The position numbers were made by a program, and so were the translations under genes. The notes under the pieces were generated by a model. It saw nothing but the letters and a program-made list of their open reading frames with translations, was not told where the DNA came from and searched no databases. From Oscheius tipulae (taxonomy: Eukaryota; Nematoda; Chromadorea; Rhabditida; Rhabditidae), in the NCBI GenBank assembly GCA_037178975.1, contig JASJZH010000002.1, positions 5,321,501 to 5,385,500 on the forward strand: DNA of 64,000 bases, in the 5' to 3' direction. Positions 35,888-47,569 of this stretch are shown one piece after another. How positions within the stretch are numbered: position 1 is the first letter of the stretch; each line of letters begins with the position of its first letter.

Positions 35888-37909
35888 CTAAAGGCTTGAC
35901 CTCCCGTGTCGTTCAGTCTCTTCGTCTAAGAGCATATAAGCAGGCAGATATCTAAAAGAGAGCACAATGAAAGAGCCCGAACAGTTCCAACTTTTGTTTT
36001 CCATCAACGCCCACAGTTTTGAGCAAGGGATTCGGGAAGGTCGTATCCCTTCCACCAAGTGAAGTGTAACCTTGATCGTACAGGGAACAGTAGGGGACAC
36101 AAAGACCCCGGAGAGCAATCCAAATGTCCTTGTAGCTCCACTTCAGGATGGGACAGACGCGAAGAACTCGCGGCCAATCGGAATCTGTCCACTCCACCGG
36201 AGTTCTGAAGCAGTTTGTCTCTTTCTTCTCAAGGAAACACACTTCATGTATTTTCCCCTGGGATCAGAGGCTCGACTGCCCATGAAGACGGCAGTTACAG
36301 CTGGTCGCTGTTTTTTGAGCAGCTCCAAACCCGTCTTTAGAGGACCCGGAAACTCCAGAACCGTGATATTGTACCTGAGGATCTTTATTTTCCGCTTAAA
36401 GCATTACTGACCTAGCGGCTACGTCGATGATGAACTGAGAAGCCTCGGGAAACTGATCCTCGCACATGATGTGAAAGCCTTGAATCTTGGTCTCGGGCCC
36501 GTACTTTCTGTCAATCTCGACTCGGAGAAGATGCAGGAGGAGGGTACAATCTTTCCCGCCATTGAAAGACAGTGCAATCTGGTCAATCCTGAAGTCCGTT
36601 ACCAAAAAATACCTATTAGACCCACGAATATTCTTCGACTATCTTAGAAATGATGTCTTTGGCCTCGTCTAGTCTTTTCAAAAAGCCCTTGTCTGTCTGC
36701 CGAGAGTAGAAAGATTCCATTTTGGCGACTGTCTCGTTCCATGACTCTTCATCATAGTGTACAACGTTATCTGAAACATCTCTCATCGAAACCAATTGGA
36801 AATACAAAGTTCAAACAACCAAAAGAGTACCCACCTGCAGCCAGAAGCTCCCTTAACTCGTCGACAGCAGCCTTTCCCATGTCTTGACTCTCACTCTCCA
36901 CGATCAGTTTCGTCTTGAAGAAACTGAAAAGGACACGTCATTGTCGCGCGCTGATAAAGAGTGAGAGACAGTCGAGGTCCAAAGAGTCAACAGAGAGACT
37001 GACCTGTTGTTAAGAACTGGATAGGATCCAATTTCGACATCCGGCGAGTATTTCGCGGCCAGAGCCGTGAGTTTATCCGAAAATCTGAATCCGATTTTTT
37101 TTTGTACCACTGTGATGGTTCCCACTGGAACTCGTCCTGTTTCGTAAACACTGTTTCCGAGAATAGAGGGGTATGTTCGGAAGAGGGAAAGAGCTGTGTC
37201 TGGGTCCAATGGAAAGCTTTCTGACAGAAATGTGGGACTCCGGGGAAGGTGACAACGTTGTTCAACTTGACGATAGGAAAAGGAGATCTCTCGCCCGTCT
37301 TTGGATGATTTCCCCAGATTAGTTCAGAGTTCTGAGGAATCTGAAATGACTTGCTTTTGGGCTGAGCTAGAAACTTACAGTGCTCAGACGATCCATGACT
37401 GCCTGGTCCTGTTTCGATTTAGAGTCGTTCTTGAAGAACTTGTTCAAGGCGTCGATCAGCTCAGGGGACTTTTCTGTCGGGGCGTTGAAGGCTTTCGCCA
37501 GAGCTCAAACTTGGAATACTGCAGAACAAACAGGACGAACCCTCATAAGTCTTGTCATCGTGAGTCGGCCCGACACCTCCAGTGGTCAAGACAATATCAA
37601 ATCGACTGCTCTGTTCCTTGATCTCATTGGCTATCTCGTCTACCTGGTCTCCGACCACTGAGATCTAAACGCTGTGTTTCCTCATGTTTCATGCAACTTA
37701 CCTTCTTCGTGTTGACTCCAAGCGAGTGGAGTTTCTTCGCAAAGAAACCAGAGTTCGTATCGACTGTTGATCCCTTCAGAATCTCGTCCCCGATGACTAG
37801 ATCATCGGAATAAAAAAATATATATGGCAAAGAACCCACCAATAACTCCGGCAGTCTTGCGATTGACCATGTTATAAAAAAATTTTCTCGACCAGACTCG
37901 TCTGAGCAT
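35888..37909 (-). CDS. flad-1: FAD synthase (FMN adenylyltransferase), MoCF + PAPS-reductase-like domains
   Basis: Makes FAD from FMN and ATP. The ATG at 37909 starts [21 protein letters not shown]. The molybdopterin-binding-like domain follows: [51 protein letters not shown] and [12 protein letters not shown]. The C-terminal FAD synthetase domain (PP-loop/PAPS reductase type) has [20 protein letters not shown], the segment [28 protein letters not shown], then [20 protein letters not shown] and RDTTFPNP. It ends [20 protein letters not shown]. The arrangement matches animal FLAD1. The Arg-rich first 13 residues look like a weak mitochondrial targeting sequence, and Met14 could start a cytosolic form. 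It is divergent from CCDC93 with 140 nt between the start codons. Confidence 0.92.
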
Positions 37910-38049
37910 TCATAACACTAAAAATAGGCTGACATTTGGTCAGTTGTTTGTGTTACAGTCTGGGTTTAGATAAGGCAAAAGAAGAAATTGGCGTGCGAGA
38001 CAAAAGCACGCCCTGCGTATTCGAACTAGTGTGTTTTATTATTTTAATT
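37910..38049. promoter_or_regulatory. Divergent promoter region, FAD synthase / CCDC93
   Basis: Only 140 nt separate the two divergent start codons, so both genes probably share a bidirectional promoter. No clear TATA box is seen; the sequence near 38030-38048 is T-rich. Confidence 0.5.
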
Positions 38050-40304
38050 ATGTCTTCAAATCCAGCAGACTTGAAAGTAAGAAAGTTTTTAGCTTTTTGT
38101 TCACGAGAAAAACCCCAGATTGACATCCGGGAAGATGAGGATCAGTACCAGAGACTACAAGACTGTTTAGATGTTTTTGTGGCTAGTGGATATTTTCGAG
38201 CCAGAATCAAGGGATTGTCTGCTTTTGACAAGGTAAGACTGTCATGTCAAAATTTTCTCATGATCCTCTCGTACCATCTCGCAAAATTACTGTCCTTGTT
38301 CTGACAGTTCTCAGTCCAATCTCTTAAGGAGAGACTCATTAAGAGTGTCATCGTGTCCACCTGTTTCGGAACTCTCACTTTTCTGATAGCGATTTGCTCA
38401 GCTACAAACAGATTCTGTCAAAGAAATACGAGAACAGATAAAACATAACGGCTAATGAAAATGAAGAGCTTCTTTCAGATAGTCGGAGGAATGACCTGGT
38501 GTCTATCGATCTGCAACCTGAGTATAGATGTCGACCTTTTGTACTCGGAGTCCGCTACAATTGGACAGAAAATGTAGGCTTCCATGTTTTCTATGACAAA
38601 CAGGCTCTCAGAGCCCTAACTGAGAAAATCGTCTCAGTCCTGACCCAACTACAATGTCCACATCCTTTGGAACCTCATCAGATTCAGGGTCTCGACTTTA
38701 TACATATTTTCCCAGTCGTTCAGGTAAGAAAAACATTTTGAAAACTGTTAATTTCTTCCAGTGGCTGGTGAAAAAGGCCATCGAAGCGAAGAATGAACAT
38801 GGAGACGACATTACTGCCCTCTGTGACCATCTTGTTCAATGTGGATCTTCGACGCAAGAGGTTTTTCTCGGCTTCGTTGTGTTTCATATAAGCTTCAGAA
38901 GCATGAACGCCGTAAGTTCGAGAACTTTGTGTCTCAAACACACCCGGAGCGAGTTCGAAAGCGTGGTCCGAACACAAAACCTACCAATCTGGTTCAAGAT
39001 GCGGCGTGTACAATGGCAGAGTTTGAAATGTAAGAACGTTTATCTCTACTTGCAAGCAATCTTTTTGAGGGCAGCCGGATCAGTATCCCAGCCCGAATAC
39101 GAAGAGGTTGAGCAGAGTCTGGAAGAAACCAAACGGGATCGGATATCGAAGACCAGATTCAAAAATCTGCTAGACTCTGTAGTCACCACATCTTCCGAGC
39201 CAGTTGATGAAGCTGCTGAGCTAAGGAGGCAGATTCAGAAGGTGATCGATTTATTTTTACGCTCACTGTGGTTTTATCTAGATTCGAGATGAGACAAGGA
39301 AACTGGACGACGCTTTGGTGATCGCTAGGACAGAAAAAGACGCTGCTGATGAGATTCGGAGAGGAACGTTGGTAGAGAGACAAAGGAAAAAAGACATACT
39401 GGCCAAGTACACAGAAAAGTGAGTTGCTTGAACTTGAATGGCCCATAGTTTGAAGCAATAGGATCTATTAGGTAACTTCTAGTTTACAGAGAAATTGCCG
39501 AGGTGACCCAGCTCTTGGAAGAGTATCAGAAAGCTGTTCAACGGGAGAAAACCTTCAAGAGCTCTTGTCGTGAAGAAATGGCAAAAATGGATGAAGAGAT
39601 TGAGCAGTTACAGAACTTTGATCAGCTTTCTGCTGAGAACAAGGTACGAGTTTACTAGTTGGAGGCTCAGTACACGTCTCTAGACCGCTGCGGAACAAGA
39701 TCTGGAGGCTGAGGTGGCTGCTCTTGAAAAGTCAGTGGCAGAGAAAAGACTGCAATTGGCTCACGTAACTCGTGAGGTGGCTTCTCACCAAAGGCAGCTA
39801 GACAGTATCCCTTCCCAACTGGAAATGACTCAATACCAGCAGAGAGTCATCGAACTTTACAACCAAAGTAGAGGAAGAGACAGCCGAAAAAGAGTATCTT
39901 TCAGTGGCCAGCAAGCACCGTCAAACAAAGCAGTATATCACCCTCCATAACACCCTGATTGATGTCCATGCCTTCATGAAGGGAGAAATTGGCATGTTGA
40001 ACAAGATCGAAGAAGTTCTACCACAGTAATTATTCTTCTTTGTCTTTAGAAAACAAGTTTCAGTATTGCGAAAGAATCAAATCAGGATGCTCTACTGCAA
40101 AATCTGCACGAGATTCTTCGAGCAGTCGAGGGGAGTCATGAGAAACTGAGCAAGAAATCCTTGCATCTCGAGAAACAGAAGACCGAGCTAGTCATGGAAC
40201 TGGCTCAGTTGAAGGAGAACGAGGCCCGTTTCCATCTGATCTCAGAAGAATTCAAGACGGCCTGTAAACAAAACGAGGAACTGCTTCAACAGTTACAATC
40301 GTGA
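38050..40304 (+). CDS. CCDC93-type coiled-coil protein (CCC/Commander complex)
   Basis: CCDC93 with CCDC22 forms the scaffold of the CCC complex, which works with retriever and WASH in endosomal cargo recycling. The ATG at 38050 leads to [17 protein letters not shown] and [16 protein letters not shown]. After a long intron come [20 protein letters not shown] and [13 protein letters not shown], then [20 protein letters not shown] and [20 protein letters not shown], nearly invariant in animal CCDC93 (N-terminal NN-CH-like domain). The second half is coiled coil in many exons: [25 protein letters not shown]-like heptads, LEYQKAVQ-type repeats, and [20 protein letters not shown], also a CCDC93 signature. 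It ends [10 protein letters not shown]. Introns are mostly 35-60 nt. Confidence 0.9.
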
Positions 40305-43300
40305 AATGAAGAATTCTTACACACAAGTGAACGAGGAAGTCTAGACCTCCACGAAAATAATCTCTGCTGCCTCGTTACATTCAATTAGTCGCTGTTTCAC
40401 CAGTTGTCATGGCGCCTTCAGTTCGAATATCACCACTGTTTAATAGGTCGCCTGCTTTTTTCCTTCTATGGGCTTATGCTGCTCTACAAGTGTCGTCGTT
40501 GTAAGTCCCTTTTGCATAATGACTGTTGAGTTTCGATCAAGATTTCTCTAGGGAACAAACAAGCGCTCAGCAGTATTCATTGAAAGTTCATAGCCTATCG
40601 AAAAGGGTTTTCCTTGGATTATCCTGATGGTCTGAGATATTGTGAAATGGCTATTCAAAGCTTGAAGTTTGAGCAACAGTACTTTTCTGCGTAGGCATAA
40701 CGCGATATGGTAGTGAACATTGGAATAATTTCATCGAGGCAGGCGATTAAATAAGTGTTCTATACTGGGAAATACTGTGTTGTGAAACTCGTTGATAGAG
40801 ATCAACATTTTCAGTCTTCAGTGGTCTTCAGTGCTCGAGTGGTACAGAGGTTCTCCTGTTGTCTACCGTTTCAGACTTTGTAGGTCACAACTGTTAGACA
40901 GTTATCACCAAAAAAAACGAGAAGGTATCGAGCGTTTGAGTTGAGACCAAGAGTCATGGACATTATAATTCAGTTCGGGGGTAGGTCGTGATCAAAACAT
41001 ATCAGACAAGATACAGTATTCTCGCTCCAACTGTTTCTTCTTGTCTCCGGAGAACAGAGAAAAGAAGTTTGTTTTCCAGCCGATTTCTTCAAGGAGTGTT
41101 CCAAAAACAGACACACAGAATACAACTTCCTTTCTCTGAATATTGTACAATCATAAGCTGTCTGACTCATTTTATCAAAACATCTTCCCAGATTAGCCTT
41201 TGTAGTCTCACATGCCGTCTGTCCTTTCTTGTGTTTACCATATATCCGCGTCCAGTACGGTAGCATCCTCCAAACACGAACAGACGAGAGCCACCTGCAC
41301 CTCTGGCGTCACGAGATAGTAGAATTAACCACGTCACCGCTGCGCGTTCAGTACATTATTTCTCTCACTTCCAATCGCAAGTGTTGCCCTTTTTTTTAAT
41401 CATTTCTTGAAACAAAATGAGACTCACCAACAGTTGATGGGCCATTCAAGCATAAAGATTAGACATCTTGAATCGGACAAGCTGGGTATTTTTGCAGGCA
41501 GTCAGGTCTTTTCTGTGCTTTTTGTCTAGTTAACACCGAAAGTCAAAAGTCGAATACTGGACTGTTTCTCACTCCCAATGTAGTTATTCTGTTGTACTCC
41601 TCATCACCATTTGATGATACCAGAAAGTTAATTTTTCCAACTAATATGAACAGTAAATCAATTCTTAAAATGAATCTTTTTGACGACAAGGTTACAACAA
41701 TGTTGGCGCTGAACGGTGAAGGAGCTTTAGTAGAAGAAATATATTTTTGATGGCGGTTTGCATTAGTAGCGCAGTGCCAAGTGGCGCGAGAATTGTCCGC
41801 GGGGTCAGGGCTCGGCTCCTGGGCATAAAATTTGTTTGGCTTGATGCCTCTATTAGCTGGAAATAGGCTATGTCGGGAATTCAGTAGTTTTCTCCTCACT
41901 TGATCCAATAGACCATCCAATTGGCAGTGGGTTTACGTTAGTCAAGTGAATCAGGCTGATCCTAACGTGCATTCTCACATGTGCAGTGAACGAACATTCT
42001 GAGATTGTACCCAGGGCAGGCGATTGTCGCATTCTGCTTCTATTATTAGGCTACTATTGCGCTGATCATTCGGAAACATTAATATTTCATCAAGCTACTT
42101 ATCTTAGTCCAATCACAATATAATCGGTCTACTCAGAGCACAGACACTTCGTCTCTTTGTGCAGACTTTCTGCTGGATGGTCATTTGACCCCGAAGCTCA
42201 TTTCCCACTCTCAGCCACCCAGCTAATCTTGATTAGTGTTGTCTTCTCGGAATTCATTATCAGGTATTCAGAGAGACTCAATGGGAAAGAGGGAGACAGT
42301 CTGGTTTAGAGGAAAGAAATCAATTTTAATTTATTTTTGAACAAAACTGTCATTTTCTCTACCAAACTACACCAAATTTATTTGTTAGCAAGGGAAGCTT
42401 TGAAGCATACTGTAAAGTTCAGTACCCATTACCAAATCATTCGACAGTTCTTTGACTTTCTTTACAGTAATACCACCTCAAGCTGGCCCAAGATATGACT
42501 ATTTTAAAACTGAACAACGGCCCTTCCAGCCAGTATACTATAATAAGTTCAGACTTCAGACTGAAAGACTGCTGTGTGATAAGCTGATAGTATGACTCAA
42601 ATACTGTGTCTCATTCAAGGCAAGATTATGGTTTATTCAAAAAAAAAAGAATGACCACAAACATAGAAATACGTTCGTGACGGAATTTCAAATCGAGTTA
42701 ATTGTCGCTCTTTTTTGTTTTGTTTTTAGAAGCTTGTTTTTTCGTTCTCTTCGTGGCTTCTAGCAATCTTTACCAGAAGCAAACAATAACTCCGAAAAAT
42801 AACGAAAACAAACGCTGTACGCGAAATTTCAACAATTGCTAAATATTGGTTACCGCCCTCCCAGGAGTCCCGCGACGTAAGCATTTTGGGACATTCTTTT
42901 TTTTAACAAACTATACTTTGCGGAAGATTATCGTAACCTTCAGTTGTGGAATTTCAGTACGGGCTCAGAGATCCGAACAGAATGAAAACACCAAAAAAGT
43001 ATACGATAGCCACCTTATCTCGAAGGATTTGGACGATCTTTTGTCTGATAGACATAGAGAGACAAGCCAATAGGGGAATCAGATTGACTCATTCGAACCT
43101 GGTCGTTCTCTCTGTTCACTGAAATTTGACTAAATCTCCCCTTAAAGTTCAATCCCTGTCCGCCTTGACGAGACACAGATTTGTTCAACTTTCTTCTGCA
43201 TTCTTGCAATGTCCGCTAAATAATTTACTCGGATCGTGCACATGGATTGACGTAAAACAGCTGCATTACAGGAGCCACAGGTGACTCAATCAGGCGCACG

Positions 43301-43514
43301 CGGTCGAGGGACCTTTCACTACGACTTTTGATATCTATAGACTTAGGTATACAACAATTCTCAGATATCAGAGTAATTTTCCCTCCCATAGATTTTTCCC
43401 AGTTATGTAGCCGGAAACTGAAAATAACAGGGGCACATTACCATTTGTGACCTCACTGTCGATGAAAACAAGGCGCTATTTCAGGTAGAGCAGTTAGAGG
43501 CTACGGGTCCGAGG
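40305..43514. other. Intergenic region, no supported gene
   Basis: About 3.2 kb. Open frames near 40970-41270 occur on both strands and appear to be shadows of AT-balanced sequence. Near 40850 an A-box-like GTGGTACAGAGG occurs without a usable B box. A start-proximal region before 43515 should hold the G alpha promoter. Confidence 0.45.
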
Positions 43515-45120
43515 ATGGCCAACAATCCTCAGGAGCCGTCCACCTCGCAGACAGATGTTGGTAGTAGTGCCTTCTCTTCTCTCACCTTCCGATTTCTGCT
43601 CTGTGGTCGGGCGGCTGGAGTCGAGGCTCAGATTCATAACAGGTTACTTTGTTCTGGAGTGATGTTCAAATATTCCAGAGTCCAATCCCAATACAATGCG
43701 GCCGAGTTGGTGAAAAGGAACCAAGACATCGACATTGTACTGGAGAAGGATCGAGCTGTCATGAAGAGAACTCAAAAGATACTTCTGCTAGGTGGGCCAG
43801 AATCCGGGAAAAGTACAATTTTTAAACAGATGAGGTAGTTTGAAGATCAGCCAAATATGTATAGACTTTAGAATAATTCACCTGAACGGATTCAGTGAGT
43901 CAGATTACGTGAACTATCGCTATCTCGTCCATTCGAATCTCGTCGACTCAATGGTCCAGCTCGTCAGGGCAGCAGAAGAGTTCGAGTACGAGCCAGATGA
44001 ATCTGTCGTGGTGAGAACCGACATATCATTACAACAAAGCTCCATTTTTAGGGAGAACACCAATTTTTTAAGGTCTATAGTAGACAGGTTCGCATAAACG
44101 AAGTCGAGATTACGTATCAACTGTCCCGGTGTCTTCGCTGCCTCTGGAACTCCGATTTTGTTCAGAAAACATTCCAAAGGCGGGATGAGTTCGACCTCTT
44201 GGATTCTGCAGAATAGCGAGTCCACTGGATTCAAAGAGAGACTTCAACTTTCAGTTTTCTCAACGATATGGACAGAATATGTGCTCCGGAGTATCGGCCC
44301 ATGGAGATGGATGTCCTGAGATCAAGAATCCCCACGACCGGGATCAACGAGATCGAGTTCCCGTTCAAGGAGTGCATCTTGAGGTAGCCCAGTGATTCCA
44401 GTGCGAAAACGCTCGTTTCAGAATGGTCGATGTGGGCGGACAACGAAGCGAACAAAGAAAATGGATCCATTGCTTCGACAATGTCTCTGGTGTCCTCTTC
44501 ATTGCAGAAATTTCGGCCTATAATGTCAAGTAAGAAGCATGAAAAGGATAAACCTAATTCTTCCAGAATCGACGATGGAGATGAGATAATCGAAAAACCA
44601 CCGGTGAATCTCCGCGAAAAGATGGAGCGAAAGAAAAAATACGAGGTCTTTGTACTCGAGAACCTAAAATAAACGAAGTTCAGAACAAGCTCAAGTACAG
44701 CATGAGACTGTTCAAACGGACAGCCAATAACAAGTGTTTTGGCAAGAGGACGGCCATGATTCTCTTCCTGAACAAGTTTGACATTTTCAAGGAGAAGCTC
44801 GTTCGGTCCCCGATTACCGTTTGTTTCAAGGAGTACAAAGGTAATTGGAGAGAGTACAGTGACCTAACTATATTTAGGGGACCCAAGGGCAATTGAAGCC
44901 AGCGCGAAGCACATTGAGGAGCGGTTTTCGCGACTTGTCAGTGCTGAAGTGCTCCAAGACAAACAGCTCTATGTCCATTTCACGAACGCGACCGATACCA
45001 GGAACATCGACCGCGTCTTTGAAAACTGCCTCGACGTAGTGTACGTGTTTTGACTTAGAGGCTAGATCCAAAGAATTTTCAGCTTCAAGACCAACATGGC
45101 TCGAGTCGGCTTTTTGTGAG
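43515..45120 (+). CDS. Divergent heterotrimeric G-protein alpha subunit
   Basis: GTP-binding transducer for seven-helix receptors. The ATG at 43515 starts an N-terminal extension ([16 protein letters not shown]) before the usual helix [21 protein letters not shown]1 is [18 protein letters not shown] instead of GAGESGKST. The helical domain follows ([18 protein letters not shown]). Switch I is [14 protein letters not shown] with the catalytic Arg. G3/switch II is [19 protein letters not shown], with the catalytic Gln. After SAYNVK comes a charged insert, [18 protein letters not shown] plus MERKKKYE, replacing normal switch III. G4 is [10 protein letters not shown] and G5 is [10 protein letters not shown]; the C-terminus is [11 protein letters not shown], without the pertussis-toxin cysteine. 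There is no Gly2, so no N-myristoylation. Introns are short; AATAAA is at about 45165. Confidence 0.88.
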
Positions 45121-45380
45121 CAAAGTGGGTGAAGGATAACGTATCTTACAGGCTTTAGTGCGGAATAAAACGCCGCTGTGGTACACGTTCTCCTCGTTTT
45201 TCACCAGCTCAACCAATTCTCTGGGTTACTGTGTATATCTCCGTACTACCTCGAGCATATCAATAAAGAGTTTTATTCTTTGTGTCCATCCTCTCAAGGA
45301 CTTAGTTCGGGGATCCATGGTTACTAGTTTCCCAATCTCGAGGTCCCCTAGTTACTCGGCCAGTCAGTTCTCTCAAAGCC

Positions 45381-45761
45381 ATGTTCCTGGGACTTGCTGT
45401 CATTCTCAGTAAGCTTTTTTCTTGCTCTTTCCCAAAATTACAGCTCTCCTGATCCCGTCTGCTAGAACAGACAGCAGCACGAGCTACCCCTCAACAATAG
45501 ATTCTGCTGTGAGTATCTTCAGTGGAGTCGATGACAACCATTTCGCCGACAACTCGACCGTGAACAATGCAACCTCGACTTTTGAGGCCATCACAGCCAC
45601 TCAAAAGACTGTCTTCTTCGCCTGTGCTGGTATGTCTATGGCCTGGTTGTTACGACTTTTCAGGTGGTTCGTTCATTCTGCTGATGTTCCTCGCCATCAC
45701 AACCAACATGAGCGACATCTATAGTCAGCGAAAGCACGGGATCCGAACAACACACGCCTGA
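45381..45761 (+). CDS. Small single-pass membrane glycoprotein, unknown
   Basis: Three exons (45381-45408, 45444-45629, 45664-45761) join in frame to 103 aa. A signal peptide (MFLGLAVILTLLIPSARTDS) is followed by a Ser/Thr-rich ectodomain with sequons NST and NAT. One helix, VFFACAGGSFILLMFLAITT, and a short cytoplasmic tail ending RKHGIRTTHA complete it. No known domain is recognised. It lies 260 nt downstream of the G alpha gene on the same strand. Confidence 0.6.
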
Positions 45762-46280
45762 GAGATCTGAAACAAGATCAGTATTGTTATCGCCTGTTCC
45801 GTTTTGGAAATGTTCGAAGGTCACCCGCCTTCCTGGCGCCATCATTCGAACATGGCGGAAAAACAAAGTTTATCTCGGATAGCGGGCAGCAAAAAATGTT
45901 GGGAGAAAGTGGAAGTAGGGGTCGAATAATTAGTATGAACACTTCTTTTCACTTTTCCAACTATTGATAAAGAGAAAAAGCGAATTTTGAATTGATCGCG
46001 CCAAGTCTGCAAACTTCGTGACGGGACCTCGACTTGTCAAGAACTCGCTTCCCACGGCGTGTTACGCCCATGCAAAAAGCGTCGCCAATTTTTCTCGCGC
46101 CAATCCTATTTCGAGGACGGGAATTCAAAATTAATTCTCTACTCTCTTTTTAGATTAATGTAGGGTATACGGTATTCTGTGCCAAAATCGGTTTAAACCA
46201 CGATTCCTGTAGGTTACTGTACTTAAGAAAACGAACGGCATTTGAGCCCGGTTTGAAAAAGTGGTGACGCGCATAACACG
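45762..46280. other. Intergenic region flanking the inverted duplication
   Basis: No gene is seen. CACGGCGTGTTACGC near 46053 is repeated inverted as GCGCATAACACGCCGTG near 46270, forming a small outer inverted repeat just left of the large left arm. TCGCGCCAA occurs at about 45997 and 46098. Confidence 0.4.
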
Positions 46281-47220
46281 CCGTGTTCCTGTGATAGCCA
46301 GTTCCAACATCTGCTGCTGCGCTGTGCTGTCGTCTCCTACGAACTCTCCCTCGTCTTCATCAAACTCTCCCACGTAAAGTGTCTCTCCTTTTCCAAAACT
46401 CTTGTCGCTCCCGACCTTTTGCTAGATACCCCGCCTCCAAGAGGGGGATGCCAGTGGCTCCCTCATGTCGCTGTAATGTATTGTGTGCCCTTTTACCTCT
46501 CGGTCTATCTAATTAATAAACTGTTAATCGAACTGTTAGTGATCGATAATATATCGTAGGATAGACGCAGACAGACTCTCAATCCACAATAGATCGTCTT
46601 CTTGAACTCTCATTAGACTATCTTCTTGTAATAGCCGTCTGCTTTACGAACAACTCTATCACCACTTTTGTACACTTTCGCTTATTATCTATCACCCCGA
46701 CTAGGATCTGGGGTAGTCCCAAGCAACCCAAACTCCAGTCTTTAGTCCGAGTGCAGATTTGGGCTTGTGTAGGAGTCTCTTCGGAGTGACCAGCAAGTCG
46801 GATGTTAGAGGCTGGGGTGGCGTCGAGGTAGTTAGGAATGGGAGACCGAAAACTTTTAAAACTCCATGGAATCAAACAGACAACTTTATATACCCTTTCT
46901 CGCTCGTTATTATCTGATAGACGCTACGATCATCTCTATCGGAGTCTCTCACAAGCCAGCCGTCTTTCAACCTCAGAACGTGAAACAACGCCGATCAATT
47001 CTACAGTCACATGCTTAAAAGGATCCGAGTTAAGAAGAAATGACAAAAGTCCGTCGGACGATAGTATTGCCCGTGAGCCTGTGAAGCCCTTGCTGTAGAT
47101 CTCCCATGGCACACGATCGATCGTCGACGTTTCTGAAAGTCAAGACGGAAAGAGAAGATATCGGTTGGATGATTCTGTGCGTTGACGTCTATCCTAGCCA
47201 CGACGGCCGTGGCCCAAGAT
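46281..47220 (-). repeat. Left arm of a degenerate inverted duplication
   Basis: Reverse-complement matches to 47570-48290 occur in colinear blocks. Examples are CTGCTGCTGCGCTGTG near 46312, GTAGGAGTCTCTTCGGAGTG near 46770, TAGACGCTAC near 46919 and GACAAAAGTCCGTCGGA near 47041. This arm carries about 250 nt (roughly 46430-46685) absent from the right arm. On the minus strand the matched segments encode STPPQPLTSDLLVTPKRLLH and, across a stop-broken frame, GDLQQGLHR and VRRTFV, similar to frames in the right arm. It looks like a decayed copy. Confidence 0.7.
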
Positions 47221-47569
47221 CAGTTTTTCGTTGATCCCCTTGTCCAGTGTTTCAATTCAGTCCTTTGTCAGTCCAAAATTGTTACTGTGAATCCAATTCT
47301 GTCAATACATTCTCGAATAGGCGCCTTCCTAACAACATAAAATTCGGTTACTAGCAGCACAACTTCAACCGACAAACCACTATTGCCATTTCTTCGCATC
47401 TCGGTGACCATCCGCTGCTCTCTTCGACAGTCATAACGCGTCATTCTCTCCAGACTCTTTCCGTAGAATTGTCTCTAGCAGCAGACTTCTAAATCAGTAC
47501 TAGTAGTACTTCGGCTACCGACGAATTATCACTGGCGTTTTATTTTATATAGGTGTCTCTCGAACTTAT

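Noticed and set aside
40835-40900. tRNA gene near an A-box match
   Set aside because: There is no B box and no cloverleaf.
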